Below are positions 7,201 to 12,100 of a DNA stretch of 12,100 bases, one piece after another. The position numbers were made by a program, and so were the translations under genes. How positions within the stretch are numbered: position 1 is the first letter of the stretch; every line of letters starts with the position of its first letter. Under the pieces are notes generated by a model that was not told the origin of the DNA, did no database searches, and saw nothing but the letters and a program-made list of their open reading frames with translations. The DNA comes from Anaerolineae bacterium (GTDB lineage Bacteria > Chloroflexota > Anaerolineae > 4572-78 > J111), in contig JAGRBY010000175.1 in the NCBI GenBank assembly GCA_020433835.1, forward strand, positions 1 through 12,100. The letters run 5' to 3'.

Positions 7201-10200
7201 CTGCGGGCAGTAGCTTCAAGTAAGGCGTTGTATTCGGCGGTAGCCAGATTAGCATCAGCTTGGCCTCTGGCAATGGCTTCTAAAGTGGCGTTATATTGGG
7301 CTGTGGCAAAATTAGCATCAGCTTGGCCTCTGGCAATAGATTCTAAAGTGGCGTTATGTTGGGCTGTGGCTAAATTAGCGTCGGCTTTTCCCCTGGCAAT
7401 CGCTTCCAGAGTAGCGTTGTGTTCGGCAGTAGCCAGATTAGCATCAGCCCGGTCTTTGGCAATGGACTCTAAAGTGGCGTTATGTTGGGCCGTAGCTAAA
7501 TTCGCGACTGCTTCGCCTCTGGCCTCACTCGCTGAAGTTGCCTGTACCTGGGCTTCCGCAGCGGACTGCTGTGCTGAATAACCAAACCACAGAGCCGCAA
7601 TAACAGCCGCCAACAGCATCACCAAAGCTGTACCCAACCAAATCGCCCGGCGGCGAAGTTTGTTAGCCGCCAGTGTTTGCTCTTCGGCGCGTTCTTGGGC
7701 TTGGCGCAGTTGGCGTTGACGGTCGGTCTCGATTTGAGCAGCCTGCTGTTCCCGCAGCGTTATACTGCGCAGGATGAAGTCATGTTCGACTGCACTCAAG
7801 TCAACCTCGCGCTCGGCTAGCCATTCTTCGGCCTCGGCCAGGGGAGCGCCGCGTAGGAGACCGCCTTCATCTTGCTCCGTGCCTTGCCACTGGAGGATAG
7901 CCGCCCGCAGCCGTTCTTGCCAGGCGCGGAAGGTGCGGTCGGTCTCCATCCAATCACGCAGGCGACGCCAATGCTGAATCAGCGCTTCGTGCACCACCTC
8001 GACAACCTCATTGCCGGCCGTATTTTGATCGGTTACCACCAGTCGAGCGTCGGCCAAATGCTGGACTAGCGGCCAGTCAGCGTCGAGTTCAACGCGTGCG
8101 GCGACACGGCGGGTATCTTCCGTACCGGCACCGGGTTGAACCAATTGGGTAAAGATATGGCGGGCCTGGCTCTGCTGTTCAACTGTTAGTTGAGCATAAA
8201 TTTGATCGGCATAGTAAGTCACCGCCCCCTCTACCCCGTCACTGTCTCGGTAAGCGGTTGAGGTTAATTGTCCATCGCGTTGGCGCTGCCAGAGCTGGGT
8301 CAGGGCAAATTCCAGCAGGGGTAGGCGGCCCGGCTCGTCGCCAACATCATCTAAGATGGTTTTAACCAGACCCGGCTCAAAAGAGATGCCCATTTTTTCG
8401 GCCGGATATTCGATAGCCCGGGCCAACTCTGTAGGACTCATGGCTCCTAACAGTTTGATACCTGGCTGGAGGCCCTCGGCTAAGGGGCGGTAAGCGAGGG
8501 CTTTACCCAGGAAGTCTGCCCGCAGGGTTAGAAGAATGGAGAATGGTGGGAGATCGGAAGATTGGGAATTGTCGATGGGAGTAAGGGGAGGCGTTAGGGA
8601 GAGAAGGGTGTCGATGAACTGACGGCGAACATGGGCATCGGGGCAGAGGGTGTAAAGCTCTTCAAATTGGTCGATGATGAGCAGCAGCCGGTTGGCGTGA
8701 GGCTGTAGATCGAGCAGTTGGGCGAGCAGTTCAGACAACTTTGACCGTCCGTGCCGAAGAGCCTCAGTTAGTGCCTCGGCATTTTGCCCTAGCCGTTCAG
8801 CCAAAAGGCGACCTAACGCTTCAATGGGATTTTGCCCAGGTCGAAAGCTCAGTACAAACCAGGCGTTTGATGGAACCTCGCTTGGCTCTTTGTCGATAGA
8901 GGGGGCTATTTCTTGCAGCCGAGGAACCAGACCGGCAAAAACGACCGATGATTTGCCGCTGCCGGATGGGCCGGTAACGGCAACAAGCGGCTGCTGTTCG
9001 ACCACTTCGACCAGTTGATTAACAAAAGTTTCGCGACCGAAGAAGAAGGGCGCGTCGGCTTCGGCAAAAGCTTGTAGACCCTGATAGGGATTGAGCGGCC
9101 GGGGGCGATCGGTCGGGTTGCGCCACAGGTCGGCCGCCAGGGCTGCTGCCAGGAAGGTGAGTTGTTTGGTTAGGTGGAGCTGCGGTAATGCTGCTAAATC
9201 AGGTTGGGCCAACGCACCCAGCAGCTGGAGGGTTAAGCCGCGATAGTAATGGACCTGATCGTTGGGGTTAGGGAATAATCGGGCCACCTGGCGTCGTATA
9301 GCAGCCAAAAGTATAAAGGGATTAATCAGGGTGGCTGGAAGTGATGGGGAAGGTTGAAATTGTTGAAATGTACCTTGCATGGCCCGATGAAGCCGCTCGT
9401 AAAAGAGAAAGTGGATAGACTCCAACGGTAGGTTTTCTTTTGACAGTGATGGCGGTAGTAAGCCAACCACAATCCCCATCTCTAGCCGGATAAGGGTGTG
9501 TAAAAGATGATCATCATCGGGCAGATTATCAATGTTAGCAGCGGTTAGGCTGGAAGTCAGATCTACCAAATCGGCTAAATCAAGACGACCGTGCAACATT
9601 GATAGATCATCCCCCAGCCAGGCAGGAAGTAAATCAGACAAGACCGCAATGGGGTTTGTAATTTTAGCCCCATCGGGCATGGTGATGGAAATGGTATTAA
9701 CATCCGGCACATCCCGAAGTGAATGGGTCAGGGTGGTAGACAGGGAAACAAGGCGGGGCGGTGTCGGCAATGATTGTCCGGCTGCTGCTTGCCACAGCGA
9801 TACAGCCGTGGCTGCCCCCAAGAAGGCGAATTGTATCGGCAAGGGGGCTTCCGGGACATCATTGAGGTTTTTGTACTTCAACGCCCCGAGCAAGTGTAGG
9901 GTTAGGCCCCGATAGTACTCGGCCCAATTGTTTGGTATGGCCAGATAAGAACGGGCCTTTTGACGGATAGCGGCCAGGAATACAAAAGATTTTTGTAAGG
10001 TAGGGTGCCACAATCGCGGCGGCTGAAATAGCTCGGTTTCTCCCGTTGCGGCCCGGTGTAGCCGTTCAAAAAAGCGTAAACAGATATGCTCGGGCGATAC
10101 GCCCAGTTCAAGGGCAGCTATGGGCAGCAAGGTGATGATGACATTGGTTTCCATGTGCAGCAGGTCGCGCAGGATGTGATCCTCACCTGCCCCGGAAAAG

Positions 10201-11255
10201 TCGATGAGCGTTACATCGCCACTAACCGGATCGACCAAAATATTTTGCAGGTTGAGATCACCGTGTAGAGTCCCGATATTGACCGGCGGCCAATCGTGCA
10301 GCAAGTGCGGCAGTTGAACCAGAGGATTAAACAACTTACGGCCACTGGGTAAGGTTACCGTCTGGCCGGTGAGATCAAGAGGCGAGTCAGCCTCAAAGGC
10401 GTGATCGATTTCAAATTGAAGGCGCTCGCGGCGGGTCCGGGTGACTACCCCGCTTATGGGCGCGAGGATCTGGCCAACGGTGAAGGCGGTGGCGTCGGCT
10501 ACCGGGAATAAACGTAGTCGATGCGAGCGTTGGGGTCGACCGGCTGACAGCGGTAGATCGAGCGTAACATGGCCGGCCACAGCATCAACTTCGATTACCT
10601 CAAAGCCCTCTAGCTGCACTGCCGCGCCTGTCTCCAGATAATCATCACCAAATATGTGCGGTGTTAGTCGATAGGCCGTTGTGTCGGGCGGGAGTGGCTG
10701 CGGTTGAATGATGAGGTGAACCGGCAGCAGTAAATCATATGTACCGCCCAAATAGGGAGCCGGAGTCAAACGGGCATCGCGCCACAATGTTTCGAGGCGT
10801 TTGAGAAGCCGGCCGGTAACTACGTCAGTAAGCGTCTGGTTGTCGGTCTGATTAAAAAATTGGGCCAAACTTTCGTGTTTGAATTGGCCGTCACCGGCCA
10901 GCCGGTAGCTGAGGACGCCCCAATCGCCGACCAAGGCAGCATCGACCAACTCAATTCGGCCCGATAGCTTGTCGCGGATGTGGCGACGGTAGGCCGTTTG
11001 CTCTTGCTCAATAAGCCAGACCGGGCCGGTTTTGATAACGACCGGCAAGACAACTCGACCATCGGCTTGGCCGGGTTGAACAACAAAAACGCGGCTTTGG
11101 GTAAAGCCGCCGCCTAACTCTTGTGAGATATTAAGCCGTTCGTAGTTGGTGAAAAGCGATTGCAATACGGCTTCGACGGCCAACGGTAGGGGCTTTATGC
11201 CGGCCGCATAGACGATCTGCGGGCTGGTCGCCCCCATCACGTGGGCTGGTGCCAT
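4266..11255 (-). CDS. Giant kinase-pseudokinase-nSTAND1-TM-WD40 transmembrane protein
   Basis: This protein has 2329 residues. An APH-like kinase fold comes first: GGGFTQSRV loop (48-56), PVVIKTG with Lys75, a beta-rich insertion (~192-290), catalytic HGDLNLQN (331-338) and IDFSGAG (351-357). Residues ~514-711 repeat the C-lobe in degenerate form (HGRLDLAD, 555-562). An nSTAND1 NTPase follows: NPYQGLQAF and FFFGRE (722-742), Walker A GPSGSGKSS (762-770), Walker B LLLIIDQFEE (857-866), GRLPLLEFALTQLW (976-989) and VVHEALIQHW (1087-1096). One membrane helix spans ~1204-1225 after KLRRR. Then come six 21-residue Ala-rich repeats (1249-1374), fourteen WD40 blades (~1479-2106), an ACRKTGRNLT motif (2116-2125) common after such propellers, a Pro/Thr linker and an unrecognised tail ending YLPLISKK. 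The start has AGAGGAA upstream. It is likely a membrane receptor: NTPase and kinase inside, propellers outside. Substrate and ligand are unknown. Confidence 0.9.
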   Translation of the reverse strand: MAPAHVMGATSPQIVYAAGIKPLPLAVEAVLQSLFTNYERLNISQELGGGFTQSRVFVVQPGQADGRVVLPVVIKTGPVWLIEQEQTAYRRHIRDKLSGRIELVDAALVGDWGVLSYRLAGDGQFKHESLAQFFNQTDNQTLTDVVTGRLLKRLETLWRDARLTPAPYLGGTYDLLLPVHLIIQPQPLPPDTTAYRLTPHIFGDDYLETGAAVQLEGFEVIEVDAVAGHVTLDLPLSAGRPQRSHRLRLFPVADATAFTVGQILAPISGVVTRTRRERLQFEIDHAFEADSPLDLTGQTVTLPSGRKLFNPLVQLPHLLHDWPPVNIGTLHGDLNLQNILVDPVSGDVTLIDFSGAGEDHILRDLLHMETNVIITLLPIAALELGVSPEHICLRFFERLHRAATGETELFQPPRLWHPTLQKSFVFLAAIRQKARSYLAIPNNWAEYYRGLTLHLLGALKYKNLNDVPEAPLPIQFAFLGAATAVSLWQAAAGQSLPTPPRLVSLSTTLTHSLRDVPDVNTISITMPDGAKITNPIAVLSDLLPAWLGDDLSMLHGRLDLADLVDLTSSLTAANIDNLPDDDHLLHTLIRLEMGIVVGLLPPSLSKENLPLESIHFLFYERLHRAMQGTFQQFQPSPSLPATLINPFILLAAIRRQVARLFPNPNDQVHYYRGLTLQLLGALAQPDLAALPQLHLTKQLTFLAAALAADLWRNPTDRPRPLNPYQGLQAFAEADAPFFFGRETFVNQLVEVVEQQPLVAVTGPSGSGKSSVVFAGLVPRLQEIAPSIDKEPSEVPSNAWFVLSFRPGQNPIEALGRLLAERLGQNAEALTEALRHGRSKLSELLAQLLDLQPHANRLLLIIDQFEELYTLCPDAHVRRQFIDTLLSLTPPLTPIDNSQSSDLPPFSILLTLRADFLGKALAYRPLAEGLQPGIKLLGAMSPTELARAIEYPAEKMGISFEPGLVKTILDDVGDEPGRLPLLEFALTQLWQRQRDGQLTSTAYRDSDGVEGAVTYYADQIYAQLTVEQQSQARHIFTQLVQPGAGTEDTRRVAARVELDADWPLVQHLADARLVVTDQNTAGNEVVEVVHEALIQHWRRLRDWMETDRTFRAWQERLRAAILQWQGTEQDEGGLLRGAPLAEAEEWLAEREVDLSAVEHDFILRSITLREQQAAQIETDRQRQLRQAQERAEEQTLAANKLRRRAIWLGTALVMLLAAVIAALWFGYSAQQSAAEAQVQATSASEARGEAVANLATAQHNATLESIAKDRADANLATAEHNATLEAIARGKADANLATAQHNATLESIARGQADANFATAQYNATLEAIARGQADANLATAEYNALLEATARSDADANLATAQYNATQESLARATAVAETTRSAEAEATAQAESTKAIEAEETAIAEQATAEAERDRADEQTKISVSRQLAAQALSLLNDDPTLAFLLALEANRIDETTEARDVLLTALQTYPRLSNRLYGHAGPVESTVLSPDGQTMASAGADGTIILWQMQTDGPPQPIGQPLTGHNGTIKSLAFNSTSGDILASGSDDGEIIVWDVSNPQKPLKVGHAIQDGSVNTIAFNSDGETFASGSNQGKINLWTVQPNQPLQALGTFTDQIDSVESIAFKPNEKILVSAGQDKKLRLWDVHNPQQPQQMWQSDDDSGHKNWVWSVVFSPDGEMLASGDGNGSIILWDVADLQQPQPRIEFAQAHQDDVFSLAFSSDGETLASGSGDKTIILWDVESKQKILTLTGHTKRVSSLSFIPNTQTLISASWDKTVTLWDIQPDQLNQLLGQRLIGHDRQVNSVAFSPDGQTLASASNDGIVILWDTNDFYTPKVLVQLGTKFVGVMTSLAFSPDGKTLAAGKGDGSILLWDVQNPRQPQSLGQTFSEDFSYIESLSFNTNSLALASVSSEGTIALWDMQDRQYPQQLTQIFSGTSGYFNSIAFSPDGKTLAAGKSDGSILLWDVQNPRQPQLLGQPLSEHSNTVESLTFSPNPPTLASGSIDKSIILWDVKDRLHPQRLGQPLSDHNSSLQSVSFSPNGKTLASGGDDGLIVLWDTQDRSHPQFLGRPLEGHNTNVSSVAFNPNGNLLASGSLNTSTNLILWEVGVELWQLRACRKTGRNLTQVELDLYIPAQFQATDQDDSVCPEYLYPHSEGSTSPSVLQTQHQTPVLATSQSAPFVQTPIPADPTSTFLHSVPLACRSSYVWTAAFPYYETGDVQKDIAINLPSHNPPWKLWLLTSDTKLPPTVDQVPIHRIASNSHYGTSWSYSLTPDMVSKGKITIHTTPPNQLIILMLCSPHKSSTADGSDLLEYADRLNVTYLPLISKK
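4938..6821 (-). repeat. Fourteen WD40 repeat units
   Basis: Residues ~1479-2106 of the giant protein hold fourteen units of about 40-46 residues, each with an SVAFSPDG-like strand, LASGSxDG and a closing ILWDV. Most end in Trp-Asp; a few have WQ, WT or WE. Fourteen is exactly two seven-bladed propellers. Several units have lost the GH dipeptide (for example those opening SEDFS and FSGTS). Confidence 0.9.
5334..5699 (-). repeat. Near-identical WD40 blades 9 and 11, offset 276 bp
   Basis: The 50 bases from 5334 and from 5610 are identical, and the following ~38 bases differ at about six scattered, mostly silent positions. The offset of 276 bases (92 codons) equals two blades. It encodes SPDGKTLAAGKxDGSILLWD twice. 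A two-blade duplication or gene conversion is the simplest explanation. Confidence 0.8.
7134..7511 (-). repeat. Six tandem 63-bp repeats encoding an Ala-rich helix
   Basis: This spans residues 1249-1374 of the giant protein, directly after its membrane helix. Units start with ADANLATA at residues 1270, 1291, 1312, 1333 and 1354, with a degenerate first unit at 1249 (AVANLATA). The consensus continues xxNATLExIARG. The 21-residue period is three heptads, which fits a long helix or coiled coil carrying the propellers away from the membrane. The array then decays into an Ala/Glu/Thr-rich stretch to about residue 1410. Confidence 0.85.
9123..10385 (-). repeat. Tandem duplicated kinase C-lobe, second copy degenerate
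   Basis: Residues ~291-491 and ~514-711 of the giant protein align along their length. Matching words are LFNPLVQLPHLL with ITNPIAVLSDLL, HGDLNLQN with HGRLDLAD, FFERLHRA with FYERLHRA, SFVFLAAIRQKARSY with PFILLAAIRRQVARL, and EYYRGLTLHLLGAL with HYYRGLTLQLLGAL. Copy two keeps the structural helices but loses catalytic Asp333 (Arg557) and metal-binding Asn338 (Asp562). Confidence 0.8.
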
Positions 11256-11356
11256 TATTTGTTCCTCTCATCCAATTGAAAATGTTTCTCATGAACAGAT
11301 ACGTCGGCTCAAAAAACAAGAAGTCTAGAGGTGGTACGGGATATCATGGTGAGGAG

Positions 11357-11384
11357 AATAAAATGAAACCGCTGCCAGAGTCAA
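11357..11384 (-). promoter_or_regulatory. Candidate promoter for the giant STAND gene
   Basis: On the minus strand, TTGACT (complement of 11379-11384) is followed after 16 bases by TTTATT (complement of 11357-11362), so 5/6 and 4/6 to consensus. Transcription would start near 11350, leaving a leader of about 95 bases. It overlaps the short plus-strand ORF. A perfect TATAAT on the same strand (complement of 11419-11424) lacks a -35 box and sits inside the hairpin. Confidence 0.35.
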
Positions 11385-11431
11385 GCGAAATATATACAAT
11401 GTTTATTAAGCCGTATTCATTATACGGCTAA
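11363..11431 (+). CDS. Possible 22-residue small peptide
   Basis: This is a short ORF reading MKPLPESSEIYTMFIKPYSL then Tyr-Gly and TAA. GAGGAG at 11351-11356 is placed six bases before the ATG, an ideal Shine-Dalgarno arrangement that matches the window's other genes. It is divergent from the giant gene. The hairpin at 11409-11429 overlaps its last codons, an arrangement seen in leader peptides, but no gene follows on the plus strand within the window. It has no recognisable domain and is too short to judge by codon use. Chance is a serious alternative. Confidence 0.25.
   Translation: MKPLPESSEIYTMFIKPYSLYG
11409..11429 (-). terminator. Perfect 8-bp hairpin, possible weak terminator
   Basis: AGCCGTAT (11409-11416) pairs with ATACGGCT (11422-11429) around a five-base loop. 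Read on the minus strand it lies about 100 bases after the stop of the membrane TPR-like gene and before the promoter of the giant gene, and is followed by TTAATAAAC. That T-tract is too weak for a confident intrinsic terminator. An operator palindrome is equally possible. Confidence 0.3.
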
Positions 11432-11526
11432 TCCTGGCGATATAGACTAGTCACATGGAGTAATTTATCTATATCTTTTGGCGGATAGTAAGACCATCAA
11501 ATCTAGGCCAAACGGCTAATAAGCAT

Positions 11527-12100
11527 TTAACCGCTCACTTTTGCCACCAAGATTCTGCCAACGGCTAAAACTAAATTTACCAAAACCTCAACGATTCGCC
11601 CTAACAGTAGTCCGCAAGTTATACCGGCCAGTCCTGCCATAGGGCTAATTCCCCCTTGATTTCCGGGTAGAAACGGAGCTGCGGCTACACCTACAACCGC
11701 ACCAACGAGAAGCCCTTGCAGTGGAGCAAAACCGAAGCGTTTCCCCCATAGGCGGGTATAGCTTTCCAGGCTGTTTTTTAGGATAGTGTCGATTGTCCCC
11801 AGGCCAAAGTTTCGCCAGACTACAAAATTAAAAATTAAGCCGATACCCATCCCCAAGCCGGCGCCAATGAGTGCTCCGGCCGGATCACCCGCGGCTAATA
11901 GCCAGCCCGTTACAGCCCCTACGCCTGCGCCAAGTAATCCTTTGGTCAATGTTTGATTTTCTCGATAAATGCGCAGCTTTGCCCGCAGTGAGTCGGCTTC
12001 GGTTGAATCATGGTTGAGTTTCGATAAAGCGTGCTGTATCGTTTGCCAGGCCAGCGCATCCTGCCCCAGTCGGGCATAATTTTCGCTCAGTAGCGTCAGT
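11527..12100 (-). CDS. TPR-like protein with glycine-rich multi-pass membrane tail, 5' end cut
   Basis: The frame is open from the stop at 11527 to the window edge, giving 190 visible residues; the true start lies outside. A TTG at 11949 could start a 140-residue version, but the reading frame continues upstream with protein-like sequence. The first ~30 residues (LSENYARLGQDALAWQTIQH) look like one TPR helix pair. A charged linker follows (~31-52), then Gly/Ala-rich hydrophobic segments at about 54-71, 73-95, 127-143 and 152-184 with GxxxG spacing, compatible with membrane hairpins. Between them is a polar stretch (~96-125, RNFGLGTIDTILKNSLESYT). It is probably a membrane protein with cytoplasmic TPRs that bind a partner. 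I do not recognise the family. It lies upstream of the giant gene on the same strand, but 271 bases and a candidate promoter separate them, so co-transcription is doubtful. Confidence 0.7.
   Translation of the reverse strand, partial: LTLLSENYARLGQDALAWQTIQHALSKLNHDSTEADSLRAKLRIYRENQTLTKGLLGAGVGAVTGWLLAAGDPAGALIGAGLGMGIGLIFNFVVWRNFGLGTIDTILKNSLESYTRLWGKRFGFAPLQGLLVGAVVGVAAAPFLPGNQGGISPMAGLAGITCGLLLGRIVEVLVNLVLAVGRILVAKVSG

Larger units (their letters stand above)
11256..11526. other. Intergenic region upstream of the giant gene
   Basis: This 271-base, A+T-rich gap lies between two minus-strand genes. It contains a perfect 8-bp hairpin, a possible minus-strand promoter for the giant gene, and a short plus-strand ORF with a good ribosome binding site. 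The A+T-rich part at about 11435-11526 holds nothing else I can support. Confidence 0.5.

Noticed and set aside
7134..7511. Regularly spaced repeats resembling a CRISPR array
   Set aside because: The 63-base units are contiguous and similar throughout, with no unique spacers, and are in frame within a protein.
7228..7581. 117-codon plus-strand ORF with a periodic Ala/Leu-rich translation
   Set aside because: It is the antisense shadow of the 63-bp repeats in the giant gene; its periodicity comes from those repeats and it has no ribosome binding site.
4266..11255. Aminoglycoside resistance enzyme
   Set aside because: The N-terminal catalytic motifs resemble the APH fold, but fusion to a STAND NTPase, a pseudokinase-like lobe and WD40 propellers points to signalling rather than drug modification.
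11527..11949. Separate 140-residue membrane protein starting at a TTG
   Set aside because: The frame is open upstream to the window edge and encodes a TPR-like segment, and no convincing ribosome binding site precedes the TTG; it is treated as part of a longer gene.

Overview
The window looks like a chromosomal stretch from a bacterium of the phylum Chloroflexota (Anaerolineae or Caldilineae type). This is inferred from family style, not from a marker gene. The signs are a giant STAND NTPase with WD40 repeats and an Ala-rich repeat linker after a membrane helix, a secreted repeat protein ending in a short FLPIMIK-type tail, and purine-rich ribosome binding sites of the GGAG/GAGG type. I see no rRNA, tRNA, CRISPR array, insertion sequence or phage gene.

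Layout from left to right. 1-393 (minus) is the N-terminal half of an inositol monophosphatase family enzyme, cut by the window edge. 632-2059 (minus) is a 475-residue P-loop NTPase of the STAND/AAA type with a C-terminal OmpR/PhoB-type winged helix, so a predicted ATP-gated transcription regulator. A divergent intergenic region (2060-2430) has a convincing promoter for that gene and weaker candidates for the next. 2431-4251 (plus) is a secreted protein of seven ~66-residue repeats, probably a seven-bladed beta-propeller. It converges, with a 14-base gap, on the main gene of the window.

4266-11255 (minus) encodes one protein of 2329 residues. In order it has: an APH-like kinase domain with intact HGDLNLQN and IDFSGAG motifs; a second, degenerate copy of the kinase C-lobe whose catalytic Asp is replaced by Arg; an nSTAND1 NTPase; one transmembrane helix; six 21-residue Ala-rich repeats; fourteen WD40 blades (two propellers' worth); and a C-terminal region I do not recognise, ending YLPLISKK. 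The positive charges just before the helix suggest that kinase and NTPase are inside the cell and the WD40 propellers outside. This would be a transmembrane sensor that couples an extracellular ligand to a cytoplasmic NTPase switch and kinase.

11256-11526 is intergenic, with a hairpin, a plausible minus-strand promoter for the giant gene and a 22-codon plus-strand ORF with a good ribosome binding site. 11527-12100 (minus) is the C-terminal part of a TPR-like protein with a glycine-rich multi-pass membrane tail; its start lies beyond the window.

The most interesting items are the kinase/pseudokinase/STAND/WD40 receptor, and the fact that it and its convergent secreted neighbour end in similar short tails, which suggests two exported surface proteins handled by the same route. 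A functional link between the two is inference only.
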